Below are positions 11,659-23,373 of a stretch of 64,000 nucleotides of DNA, in pieces. Positions within the stretch are counted from its first letter, which is position 1, and every line of letters starts with the position of its first letter. This DNA is from Ignelater luminosus (Eukaryota > Arthropoda > Insecta > Coleoptera > Elateridae): contig VTPC01005366.1 of the NCBI GenBank assembly GCA_011009095.1, forward strand, positions 21,174-85,173, read 5' to 3'. Below the pieces are notes generated by a model. It saw nothing but the letters and a program-made list of their open reading frames with translations, searched no databases and was not told where the DNA came from. Made by a program: the position numbers and the translations under genes.

Positions 11659-14600
11659 TTCTATAGAGTAGTTTAGTGGACGCTTCTTCTATAATGTTTC
11701 GTAACCTCCGGAGGTACGTATGTCATCAATTTTTCCGAGTTTCTATAACGCCTTTTTAATCTCCGTTAGATCAATACTTTCTTCTTGTTCTACCTCCCTT
11801 TGTATTCTCTGATTCTTTTTATTGTTACTTTTTTTTAAATTTTTATATCTCAACAGTTGCTCAAAGCATTTTTTTCATCTTTCCTAGATGCTATTATCTT
11901 CGGAGATAGCTTGTCTCTCGTTAGCTTTTACATTTCTTAACGTTTTGTTTCCTTTTCCTTTCTCAGTCTTCTCAGCTCGCAATACAGCATTTATCACGGT
12001 CTCCTTCTGCATTTTCTTAACTATAAATGTCAGGTAATTTGATGTTTTTTTGAAATTAGAATTTACAGTTGAAAAGAAAACAGGCAAACAGAGTTTGTAC
12101 ATTTACCTGGTTCTGAGTATTGCAAGGTGTGAAACATTGCATCTGGTAAATGGTAAAGGTTAACAAACTTTTGACTGCTTCTGTCCCTCAGCACGGAATT
12201 CTCTGGATAGATACTGTCTAGAGTTTTTGATACATTAAGAGTACAGTAAACGAAAATTTAAACAATAAGATTCCGAAATCTTTTATTCGATGATTTGTTT
12301 CGTTGGGCTAGAGATTAAGAAAGTCTCGTTGGGGGAGTCGGAAAGAAATGAGTCAGTGACGTTCAAATGAATGTTTTTGAGTTTTGTAGATTATTATTCT
12401 AAAAGCGCATCAAAATCTGTAACACGCACACAATAATTATGACTAATCTTAGCAAGCGTGTAGCGGTTTTCTTTTGGTGTCAAAAGTCATACAAGAAAGA
12501 AATATAGAATTTCTAACAGAAACCTTTGTATGCTAAGAACTCGGTTTGCATTTCTGAAAAGTTATGCCCATCATTGAAAGCTTTTCCATGCATTTATTTT
12601 TCCTTATTATTACTCTAAGAAAAATTAAACAAAAAATAAGACTGATTAGGAGTGTGTTCTGCCTTCTATGGGACACGCGGTAGGTCACACTGAGAAGAAT
12701 TTATCTTCCCCTTTCAAGCGAACGAGAGGTGGGTTTGATATGTAAGCAGTTCACCTATCTAAATAGTGACTGCGCTGAATTTGACTCAATTTAGAAAATA
12801 GATTTCTCGTGGTCTGTTGGCAGTAATACCGTTTTTTACATAAAGAAGCCGTCTATGTTTGCTGGAATCAGACTAATTCTTTCGATTTATATGCATTAGT
12901 CATTGTCAACAGTATTCTGATCTTGAGTATTATCCGTTATAATGAAATTAAGTGGTGGGTAGCTTTGTACCCCAATGCCGAATTGGCTCGAATAAAGGCA
13001 AAGAGAAAACCAGTTTTTGGGCAGAAATATAATTAATCAATTTTTAGTTTTGAGCTGTTAAGTCGTTATACAACACAATTTTCATTCCTGACGTAATTGT
13101 TCAATTTAAAAATTCAGTGTTTGTTCTGCAAATTAGGCGATGTTGTTTCTTTAACTCCCAACTTATTTTGTAAGAAAGGAAGAGTATTTTTATTCATCTA
13201 TAGGTAATAATATATTCTGCATGTTCTAATGATGAAACAAGCATGAAACTGCATTATTTGGTAAATTTTGAAAGAGTCATCGATATAGTAATTGTCTTAA
13301 TAAGAAACTGACACATTAACACTTTTTTAATTGGAATTATGTTACGGTAAGGTTTTTAGATTTCAGATTTCTATAATTTAGGATTGATTGACAATTGATG
13401 CACTGGGATTTACCTCAACTGTTGCACTTATTTACTGGATCAGTATCGCTAAACAATAACTGGATTGCCTATATTTAAAATGTTTATATATGGCTTTAGT
13501 TTGTTAACTACATTGTTTATTTTGTTTTTTCTATACAATCTTTTCAACTAACGTTCTGAAATTTATTCCAAATTGACCCATTAAGAGGAAAAAATTAAGT
13601 TTCAGAATAAAATATGTTCCTTGTAAGCAATAAAAATAGTGGCATTAGTTTTACGAAAAAGTTTTCTCGACACATTTAGTATATTGAACTCATTTATAAA
13701 ATTTCATGTTTCATGTAGAAATAACAATTTTATCAAATTGTGGCGGTCTTTTATACAGCCATCTTAAAAGTGTTTTTAGAAAGAAAAACAGTTTCTATTA
13801 GACTTTTTCTAATATTTGCGTCATTACGGTTTTTCTCATCCAATCGACTCTTCAATGTTCTTTACAAAAAAATTTCTTATATTTCTATTTTATTTTATTT
13901 CCAGTTGATTTAAATTAATTTTTGTTTGTCACGTTACGTCTGAAACAACGAACTCACAGTGTGGGTGTTACTTGTTAATAAAACATAAAACATTTGTTCA
14001 GGTTTCTTTGGGTTTACTAAAGATTCTTATTCGTTGCTTAGTTACCACCTATTCTATTTGTGCCTTATTCATCTTAACATTCTATTTTCCCGGAGAAAAA
14101 CTTATGTGCTATACAGAACCCAAAACGGGCTTAAAAATAATTCCCCTTTGGTTAACGTGTATGATATTCTATATATAGTATATACCTACGTAAGCTCATG
14201 TAGATAGCTGTTTTGAACCTAAAACCATTTTGGTTTAAAGGTCACATTCAACATTTATTAGATCTATATGAGGCTTTGACTGTTATAAAGCAAAATAATA
14301 CTAACTACATGTGTAAAGACTCTACCACTTTATATAACTTATGTATTTCTGCGTGCTTTAATCCCTGAAATTTTGAGCTCAAGAAAAAACTCGCTTTACC
14401 TGAAAGAATTTTTACTAAATTAAGACGAAGTGTTCTCAGGAAAGGATAGTAAGCTATGTAACGAGATGGGGTCGTAAAATTAAGACGGGGTTGTAACAAA
14501 AATAGGTAAAAGGCGCAAAACAAAGTCTACTCGGATTGTTACATTAATTTATTTCCTCTGAACAACTATTACAGAGGCTTCTCGTACTGATGATTTGAAC

Positions 14601-15469
14601 TCTTCTCCGATTTACTTGAAAACTTGAAATGAATTCGACTTTCACCAGTTTCATAATTTAAATGAAGATATTTCCTATTAAAACAGAAACGGTACATTAA
14701 AATCTCGTCCAATTAGAAAACTATTTTTAATTTGCAGAATTTAATTTTATCTTGCTTAAATTGTTTTAATGAGTTAGTCGATCGATAACAAGGAAATGGC
14801 TAGTAATGTAATTTGCTTTTTATCTCACTTTTTATCTTTAACGTTTTATATTATGTACGGGTACAATAAATAAAAGTTAGTGCCTAGTATATATTTCCTA
14901 AGCCCTAAGCTCACAAAGAAACGAACACTGCGCTTTACTTTTATCAACAAAACGTAACTTTTACAAGTTTCGCTAAACACAGTTCTTATAACAGAACAAA
15001 AACTTTTTAAAACCTGAACACAAGAAAAAAGTTTGTAAATGAGAATTTTTCATTCTTAACTGTATTTTAGTAAACGATAAAATAGCTTACGTTAACTTCT
15101 CAAGATTGATATTTTGTTCCGCTTATGAAAAATAATCAAAAATCCAGTCACGTGAAAAGTTAGGATAAAAAATGTCAGTTGTGGCTTGACTGCAATTTAA
15201 CCATGATGCGTTCTCCATTAATAAAGTTACATTCGATTTATCCGTTTTCTTCCTGTCTATGTTTCAGAAAACTTGCTGAAAAGTTTTTCTCTTATACACA
15301 CACGCGCGCACACATTTATTTATTCTTGTTTTTCTTTTCAAGTGTTATATTTTTACGGTTCATATCCGTAAAGCAAGAAGACTTAAAGAGAAAATATGTG
15401 TTTATATTTGGTTTTACTTACGCCGTAATAAATTTAACCTAAAACTCTCGTTTAGAACTTGAATTGAAA
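11659..15469. other. AT-rich non-coding stretch
   Basis: No gene, RNA or repeat unit was recognised. A short CA/CG dinucleotide-rich run lies at 15294-15313. Frames at 13972-14178 and 14305-14523 are open by chance as far as can be judged. Confidence 0.55.
15294..15313. repeat. Short CA/CG dinucleotide run
   Basis: Alternating purine-pyrimidine run (ACACACACGCGCGCACACA). It is a minor microsatellite with no further context. Confidence 0.6.
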
Positions 15470-15862
15470 GTGTAATCGTATCCACTTCGTTTCTTAAGCC
15501 GCAACGCGATTTATCAGAGATGGAAGGATTTAGTAGCGCGAATTTAATTAAGAAATCAAAGGAACAAGCTGGTCGCTACAAATTATTCCAAACACAAACG
15601 TGTGGTTTTGTAAGTTATTTCTTTGTTGGTATATCATATTTATTTTATTTTTATCTCTTCAGAGGGTTTTAGAAAAATATCCTTCTAGAACGGTTGCGGT
15701 GGTATGTGTGCGTTGTGGTGCAAAGGAATTATAGTTCGCCGAGTCGAAAAACTTGAAACGTCGAGAGGATGCACATTTTAAGTGGACAGTGGCTGTCCAA
15801 ACAACTGACGTTATTTTACTTTGTAATTCTGTTTGCAGTTGTGATTTTCGTGGCTTGAACAC

Positions 15863-16573
15863 TTTTTATTATTTACTTTTGTTTGCCCACATTAAAATTT
15901 GAAATGCAATATGTATTTACAGCTGAGTATCTGAAACACAAGGGAGTAGTAAACTAGGTTAGAACGAGCAAATAAAATAATAAATGTTGCATCTTTCTAT
16001 TATAAGATTTCTTGATAAGAAAAGACTCAAACGTGACTTTTTCACAAATTACAATTGTTTTCTATTAAGAATTATTCCATACAATCAGGCTTCTACATGT
16101 TTAATTATTACCTACCTTTTCCAAAAATCTTAGTTGTGTGAATGAGAAACAAAATATCGGCCTCCTCTTGATAACCTACATTGAGTTTTACGGTTGTCAC
16201 TACTTTACGGTAGTCAGATAACGCTTGAAGTATTTTGGTCTTTGCAAGATGCTTCTCCAGTCTCCATATCCTACGATCTTGTGGTCCATTTTCTCAGTCT
16301 GATTTTGAAACTTAAAAGTTTCCGAAGTTCTCCTTTTACATTATCTACTTGTTTGTATTGCTCTCAGTCTAGGGGTCTTTTCTTAATTATTTGTTTTCCT
16401 AGATACTGTCTTTTTTACTAGCAGTTCTATTTGTAACCACTCTACTTGATTTAACCAACTTATTTAATATAATTAGAAATTGATTCAATAATATAATTGT
16501 GCTTCGTTTTGAAGCTTCATTCTGTGTATCCTCTATTGCTTCAATTTAAACGTTCAATAGTTCTTAAATATTA
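15863..16573. other. Non-coding stretch left of mariner copy 1
   Basis: No gene was assigned. The minus strand of 16170-16440 faintly recalls a LINE C-terminal tail, but the match is too weak to call. TA at 16572-16573 is the left half of the target duplication of the mariner element that follows. Confidence 0.4.
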
Positions 16574-16596
16574 CGAGGGCGGTTCAGTAAGTACCC

Positions 16597-16752
16597 ATGT
16601 TTAACGACAGAAGGCGTTCCTGAGGAAAGTTGGTGTTATCATCGTGTGCTGCCATCTATCAAACGACGGTATAACAAATTGCAGACTGATTGATAGGTTA
16701 GTTTGGATTTGACAGCCATTTGAGTAAGACGTGTTTCGTGATTTTAGCTAAG
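16597..16752 (+). promoter_or_regulatory. Mariner copy 1 5' untranslated leader
   Basis: This 156-bp segment lies between the left inverted repeat and the transposase ATG at 16753. It is conserved in the second copy (52661-52816) with only a handful of substitutions. No TATA box or other promoter motif can be singled out. In mariner elements this region holds the weak promoter and leader of the transposase. Confidence 0.6.
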
Positions 16753-17816
16753 ATGGAAAAAGAGCAGTATCGTTCGGTAATTCGCTTTCTGTTTTTGGAT
16801 GGGAAAAAAATGCGAGGAGATAAAAGCAAAGTTGGATGCTGTTTATGGGGACACTTCGCCATCTGTGACCACAGTTAGATATTGGTTCAACGAATTTAAA
16901 CGTGGGCGAACATCCGTTTTTGATGAGGAGCGACCAGGACGCCCGGCAGACGTGGTTACCGAGGAAATCATTCAAAAAGTCCACGACATGATTCTCGCTG
17001 ATCGACGAACGAAAGTGCGTGAAGTAGCAGAGGCCGTAGGTGTGTCGACCGGAACGGCAATTAATATTTTACATGATAAGTTGGCGATGAAAAAATTGTC
17101 GGCGCGATGGGTGCCGCGATTGCTAACGGTGGACAACAAGCGGATGCGGCTGTTAACTTCGAAGCAGTGTTCGGAGCAATTTAAGCGAAATCCGAAGGAG
17201 TTTTTGCGTCGAGTTGTCACCGTTGATGAAACCTGGATTCATCATTACACACCAGAAACTAAGCAACAATCAAAACAACGGATTTCTCCCGGTGAATCTG
17301 CTCCAAAGAAGGCGAAGATGGTTCCATCGGCCGGAAAGGTCATGGCGACGATTTTTTGGGATGCGAACGGCGTCATCCTCATGGATTTTTTAGAAAAAGG
17401 AAGAACGATCACTGGACAATACTACAGTGAGTTATTAGACAGCTTCGACAAAAAATTGAAGGAGACACGGCCGCATTTGGTGAAAAAGAAGGTGCTGTTT
17501 CACCACGATAACGCACCAGCACATTCATCCGGAGTTGTTGCCGCCAAACTGCATGAATTGCTTTGTGAATTGCTGCCGCACCGTATTTTTCTTGTTTCCT
17601 AACATGAAGAAATGGCTCGCGGGAAAAAAATTTAGCTCAAACGAGGAAGTCATCGCCGAGATAGAGGCGTATTTTGGAGAGTTCGACAAATCCTATTTTT
17701 TGGAGGGGTTAAAAAAATGGCAGGAACGTTGGGAGAAGTGTATATTTCTAAAAAGAGACTATGTTGAAAAATTAAAAAAAAATTGTGTCTTCATTTCTAA
17801 CACGGGTACTTATTGA
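16753..17816 (+). pseudogene. Mariner transposase, copy 1 (broken)
   Basis: The start ATG at 16753 is chosen because it matches the one in the second copy (MEKEQYRSVIRF). An extra A in the A-run at about 16803-16809 shifts the frame after 19 codons. The body then reads from 16799 to 17602. It contains the paired N-terminal helix-turn-helix region, the GRPADV linker, the first catalytic Asp in VTVDETW (codon 17225-17227) and the second in HHDNAPAH (codon 17507-17509). Compared with the second copy, 29 bp are missing near 17580-17590. The loss removes SPDLAPCD, which carries the third catalytic Asp, and shifts the frame again. The C-terminal part (LFPNMKKWLAGKKF to RDYVEK) is still readable at about 17588-17775, and the normal stop is lost, so translation would run to 17816. 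The Trp expected after KQQSKQ is Arg. It is not functional. Confidence 0.95.
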
Positions 17817-17828
17817 ACCGCCCTCGTA

Positions 17829-18949
17829 AATAACGGACCATATACGGGATTTTTTGGTTTCAGGATCGATTTAAATGGTTGTCGATTTTGTTCAAATAAA
17901 TAGAGCGACTGAAACTCTTTTTGAATTTTTCTTGCAACTGCGATTGAAGATATTTTGAAGTGAATTATTTGGTCTTGGGATATAATCGGATCTTGTACAT
18001 CTTAGGCACGAAACTCATCACACCATTCTCTTTCATAGATTTTCACTAGTTTCTAAATTAGCTTTTCGCTTGTACATCAAAAATTTCATTATAGGTCAAA
18101 ACAATGTTCAACACGACAGTAATTGATTTTTTCTCAAAAACTGAAATTTCGAAGTAGTGATCAGAAAATGAATTGTCTCTGATGTGACTGCCTCTTTGGC
18201 CTTTGGAGTTGTTACCAATTTTACAAATCTGAGAAATATCTCTTGCTATAGTGGCAACACATTTGAGTCCGAAAACTGCAGTCTCGTTATTGATTTCCCT
18301 TTATTTCCTACAACCTTTACGGGAAGGCTATTTTGTCTAAAATATTCTAGAAATCAAGCCCTATGCGTCTGTCTTTCAAAAAATAGAAAATTTGTTGTTG
18401 TTTCTTCTTTATTAAGAAGAGGCATCTTTGCTATAGGTAAATTTTTTTGTCCCTGCCAAAGGCAAAGAAAATGAGTAGTTTTGTTTGCAAGAGTTCCTAA
18501 GAACGTTGCTCATCTGGTTAGACTAGGAACAGCAACACGTCTGCAAACAGCTAAACTTCTGCAATTTGCACTGCTTAAAAGAAAAAAAAAAACAAGATTT
18601 AATTTGAAGTACCACGCGCATCTCCATCGAAAAAGCCACCTTCCAGATTGAATCTGCCCATTACTTAACTCATCACATTATCTGGCCTATTTTCAGATAT
18701 GTAAAACCTTATGATTGATTCAAACAACTGTAAGTATTCAATTTTAAGATCTCCAAGAGACCCAAAAGCCCTCATAATAATATTTATTATTTTATGAATC
18801 TCGATTCGTTGTCGATCAATGGACTAAACTTTCCAAATATTTTGGCAGTTAGTGACATGTTACCATCTACCTGTTTATTTGAGCAGGTAGTAGTCTCGAA
18901 ATTTAACAAAGTGGGTGAATGTTCTAGAATTGGCCCTACTTGAATTCTG
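17829..18949. other. Non-coding stretch right of mariner copy 1
   Basis: No gene was assigned. On the minus strand, 18190-18140 reads a SDHYFEIS-like string, which recalls the last motif of LINE endonucleases, but the rest does not align convincingly. An open frame at 18184-18474 (+) has no recognisable domain. Confidence 0.4.
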
Positions 18950-19680
18950 CAAATAACCAACGCACCACCTCTTGCCTCTTTCTGTGCCGGCATTTCGACT
19001 CCGGTTGGATGAGGCACTGGATAGATAGATTTTGCACTCTTCTTTTAATTTTGTGGGAGCAGAAGGAAGTGAGGCCGATTGTGACTCCCTGTACTTGGAA
19101 AAAATTCTAAGAAAAGCATAGGAATAGGTAGAGCGAAATAGAATAGAAAGTATAGAAGTTGAAGGTAACTGCAGATACGGAAGAGAATGATTAGTGGAAA
19201 AGGAGTATCTGCTTTTGGAAGTACACCATATCCGTACCAGGTCTGGCTGATCTGCCTGCGCTACTTTATGGCGTTGTAGATTTGGGACTTTTTGACTAAA
19301 TGGGAGTCCAAATGTCACGTCCTTCCATTGTATATCTCGTTCTCGGTTCGACAGATAGAATAAAAGAGAAATCTACATCGCACTACGATGTCATTATAGG
19401 AGCATAGAGCGCGAAATATCTAGCGTTTTCCACTCGAAAGTTCAGTGTTCGGCAAACGACTCTTCGGATTTCCTACCCTCTACCAAGATCGAAGAAAAAC
19501 GCTTCGGTGGAAATCGCCCTCACGATTTGGAGGAGATGTGGCCCAAAAATTCCTGTGAAAAAGGAATATTGAAGTAGAAGACATTCGGCGGTATTAGCTT
19601 CGTTAACCTGGGGAAGACTGAAACGTGAGTGGCTACGCTCGTGGTATATCAAACAGTTACACGTGTTGCCCTTTGTGAAC
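18950..19680. other. Segment visibly richer in G+C, unassigned
   Basis: Base composition changes noticeably here relative to the A/T-rich surroundings, with many CG dinucleotides, and both strands have moderately long open frames (for example 18875-19318 minus). Neither strand gives a protein I can name. It may be part of an unrecognised transposable element, for example a long terminal repeat, or an exonic or untranslated host segment. Confidence 0.35.
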
Positions 19681-22236
19681 TTTTTTGAGGGTTCTGAGTT
19701 TCTTAATTTTGGTTAATAAAAACAGTTTAGATGAAAGTGGTTCGTTGCTAGTTAAGAATTGATTTTACAGTTTTTCCAAAATAATTTCTAAAGAAAGGAA
19801 GATTCTAAACGCTACTATGATTGTCAAAAGTTTCAAAATTGTTTCTCAGATCTTTCTTTTTAATATAAAACGTCTTACTTTACACTTTCTTTTATTATGC
19901 AAGGAAAAACTATATGTACTACTTGGAATTTACTTTGAAAGGTTTCTACAGCAAGAAATCCCTGAACACTGAAACATAGAGTTTTGGGTAGTGATTGATT
20001 AAGTTTATCAAATTGCTCTGGAAATCATAAATTGTTTTTCAAATATTCTTCTATCTATAGTTGATTATAAAACATGCTGGATGCAAATTAGGGCAATAGT
20101 ATAGTGTCAATGGCCTGAACACAAACAGAGAAACATAAAAATTGGATTATCTTGTTATTTAACCCAAAATCGTAAAACTAAAAATGTACTCGAAAAAACC
20201 TGCAGAGATTTTCTTTACTATTGTTTACAATTATATAAAATCTTCTTTTGGTAGAAAATTACAAAATTAATTTTAATTAGTCTCAAAAATTTATTCTATA
20301 ACGAGACATCACAAGATTACCAAAGCAATAATTAACGTTTTAGTGGAATTTTCTAGCTGAGAGCCTTCTTCGACAATAATTAATACTTCAAAAGCACAAC
20401 AACAACAGATGGAAATTCCTAAAATTTATTAATTAAAAATGTTTAGAATTTTGGGCACATCTTATATTCATAATAACAAACAATTAGTTTTAATTACTTT
20501 TGTTTATTAACCCAGAAAATGTAAATTGTTGAATTTAAATGACGGTTCGTGTATATAATTAAATCTCAAAGGCTAAATATAAACTTACGCCACTAATGTT
20601 ATTTTATGATAGTAACTACTAGCTGTTGTAAAAGTTTGCATTACACTATCAAATTTAGTTATACATCCTGCATACAAATTAACAGTATTTAGGAATTTTA
20701 GGGGTTTCCAGGGAATAACTGAGGCACTGAAACACAGTTGGGGGGAATTCAAGAAAATATTTAAAGGCCAAACTTTGGCTATTATCACTCTTTAATTAAT
20801 TAGGGAACAATACAAAAACAAAACCGTAAAGTTTTATTGGTAGATATTTCTTTAATTGTCTAGAACTTTAAATTTTTTATTGCTGAAAACTTTTCTTATT
20901 TTTAAAACAAACGATTTATCTGAGGTTTCTTTTTTTACGCTTGCCATCTTTTTAAATGAGAGACAACTGTAAAATTTAATCGAATTAAATTCAGAAAAAT
21001 ACAGCTTTAATTACATTGTACATTTTAATTACGCTCCTCTGTTTCTAGACAACAAAAAATTTCCCCTTGTGCGATAAACAAAACATTGTTTTCCTAATTA
21101 GATTAAAATTTGAATTTTAGTTATACGTTTGTTTAACCTGACTAGAGACAATTCTTTGCTTTATCCATCCTACGAACAAGACTTGAAATTATTAGCTAAT
21201 TAGCTTTTGTTAAAATGTTGTTCATTTGAAGTACTAGATCGCATTAAAGTTAAAGTTTTCTGGTTATCTTTTGAAAGTTCAGTTTATGTTTCGGAAATTT
21301 TCAGTAAAAATAGAGTTAACTAATATTGAAGTTTTTATGTGAATAAGTATCATGAATGTAGGTTTTTATTATTAAATATACTAAATAGTTGTTTTAGTAC
21401 CTTTCTTACGTCTAGCATTAACATGCTTCATGTAGCGCATTTACGAATAATTTTGTTTGAAAAACGAAGCTTGAATAGTTTATGCCGTGCTATTATTTCG
21501 CAAGAAGTTCTTAACTGACTTTATAAAACGAACGATACAATCTGCAATATCCATAATTAAGCTTCGGCTTTAAGTTCAAATTGTTTTATTTTAATAGATC
21601 GAATCTTTAATCTACTTTGAAAATATTTAAAGTATTTTGGCGAGATCTTTGACATAAATAAAATTAATTAGTTTCGCAATATATTGTAGTAGGATTGAAA
21701 TGATGGAAGCTAAAAAATTTTAGCCTTCAGTAGTAGAGGCGTGGTCTTGGGACGGGTGTTGAAAATATCCCCTACATGAAATTGGCAAAGTTGATACAAT
21801 GATAACCACGTTTTGCTCTGCACTGTCTTTTTTGGCAACCAAAAGTTTCTATCTGAATTAGTTAGTCAACAGTTTTCTTGTTTAATATGGCAAGACATTG
21901 TTTATTCGTTGTATTGGATATGTTCGTTCCATTTGGTATCCATTCCATGAGTTGTTTTAATACTTAGTAATTAATTTTCTAATTATACTGCTCAATGAGA
22001 AGAGTTTCCAAAGTGTCAGTTAGATCCAAACTATGAAGAATATGTTTGGCTTTCTTGTTAGATTTTGTAGATCATATTTCTTGAATATCTTTTCTTTGTC
22101 ATTGTGATGATGACTGTTTACAGGGCTAAATTTGCTTTTGGTCTTAGATACGCAGGTTATTCCAGATAATTTGCCATGTATATCTCAGGACGAAGTATAT
22201 CTGAATTTCTCTAAATTTAGTTACTAATCACATGTA
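19681..22236. other. AT-rich non-coding stretch
   Basis: Strongly A/T-rich, with many TTTTAATT-type runs. No gene, RNA or repeat unit was recognised up to the SDHA pseudogene. Confidence 0.55.
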
Positions 22237-23373
22237 GTGGTAACAAAGATGTCTCCTGCCAGATCGAATACTAATGCAATCCAAGGTGGTCTCAATGCAG
22301 CTTTGGCAAGTATGAAAGAAGATACATTTGTATGACAAAGTAAAATATTGGTTGAGAGATTAAAATGTTTATGATAAGAGAAGCACCTAGAGCTGTCACA
22401 AAATTAGAAAGCTATGGTATGCTATTATAGCGTACCAAAGAAATAAGAGTATATTAACGTGCATTTGGTGGAGAGTTGCTTAGATTTGGGTGGTCAAGCT
22501 TATTGATATCGTGCAATAGATAGACGTGGCACAATTTGCTACACAATGTCGGAAAGGTATAGCTCTTAGTATGCAAAATAAAGTTTTTTACAGATCTGCA
22601 GATCCGAACTGATAGATATGAAAGCACATATTTCTCATATTTATGATTGTACAGAAGATGGTAATGAAGTACTGTTGTCTATGGTGTTAATTGCTTAATG
22701 ATAAGAAGGAGGATATCCTGAAAATTCAAAGGGTGTACGATTTGCGGAAAAACATCTAGCACCATATGATCTAGTTTCTCTGGTACAACTATTGAAATTG
22801 GTGAAGGTATTAATATTACAAAACAACCCATTTCTGTAATATGTACAACATGGAAAGCATACAAACTATAAATCTTAGTTTTTAAATCACTTTGATGACA
22901 ATGACGAAATTTGACCAAGCATATGCTGCTCGTATTACTGACAACACAAGCCCGAAAAGAAATTGGAAACATCAGTCATAACGCTGGAGAAGATGAACTT
23001 GCAAATTTGGGCTGGACACGGATGCTAAAGGAAAACTTCGTTTGAAAATGAAAAACTGTGCAGAATCATTACAGTTTTACGAGAACAAAAGATTTTTCTA
23101 GAAGGAGTTGACTTAATAAAAGATTTCCACGTCGCTGGTCATGGTTTAATTTGAAAAACGGACATGATCGAATATTGGAATTGCAAGATTTTATGTTAAG
23201 TACAGTTGAGAATCGGAAAAAATCTAGAGGATCTCATGCCAAAACAAAGAATCATTGAATATGATTATGCAAAACTTATTTAAGGGCAGCAAAAGTTGCC
23301 ATTTGCAAAATATCGGAGAAAGCATACTGAGCCCGCTAAAGTTACTATTTTATACCGACCCTTATTAAAGTGA
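22237..23373 (+). pseudogene. SDHA: SDHA (succinate dehydrogenase flavoprotein) retro-pseudogene
   Basis: Succinate dehydrogenase flavoprotein oxidises succinate to fumarate in mitochondrial complex II. This copy is dead, but its blocks run in the correct order on the plus strand. They are VVTKMSPARSNTNAIQGG with LNAALASMKEDTF (22237-22330); REAPRAVTKLESYGM (from 22377); RAFGGELLRFG (from 22458); RAIDRRGT with YTMSERY (about 22513-22560); CTEDGNE (about 22650); GGYPENSKGVRF (about 22710-22745); NAGEDELANLGW (about 22980-23015); LEGVDLIKD (about 23100); and EYDYAK with GQQKLPFAKYRRKHTEPAKV, ending YRPLLK and a TGA at 23371-23373. These match the family blocks TRSHTVAAQGGINAALGN, RAFGGQSL, GGYLINSKGERF, NAGEESVANL and EYDYSKPIQGQQK. 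Frames shift repeatedly, stops are frequent and some blocks are missing. No introns separate blocks that span most of the protein, which points to a reverse-transcribed copy. The mitochondrial targeting N-terminus and last 20 or so residues are absent. No clear poly-A tail or target duplication remains. Confidence 0.88.

Larger units (their letters stand above)
16574..17826 (+). mobile_element. Mariner element copy 1, full length, both inverted repeats
   Basis: This is a 1,253-bp DNA transposon of the mariner family. The left inverted repeat (16574-16596) begins CGAGGGCGGTTCAGTAAGTA. The right one (17804-17826) is its reverse complement with one mismatch, and a few more bases inside also pair. 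TA dinucleotides at 16572-16573 and 17827-17828 are the expected target duplication. The element encloses a single transposase frame, now broken. The family normally moves by cut and paste, with the transposase binding the terminal repeats. This copy has intact ends, so it could in principle be moved by an enzyme supplied from elsewhere. A second copy of the same family starts at 52638. Confidence 0.95.

Noticed and set aside
17830-18200. LINE endonuclease fragment (SDHYFEIS-like string, minus strand)
   Set aside because: Only one short motif matches and neighbouring residues do not follow the family, so chance cannot be excluded.
18875-19318. Minus-strand 147-residue open frame, longest non-transposon frame
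   Set aside because: Rich in Ser, Arg and Leu with no domain, and the plus strand is equally open. Probably a result of the higher G+C composition; kept only as part of the compositional finding.
22679-22972. Minus-strand 97-residue open frame
   Set aside because: It lies antisense to the SDHA pseudogene and shows no domain of its own; it is a shadow of the plus-strand relic.
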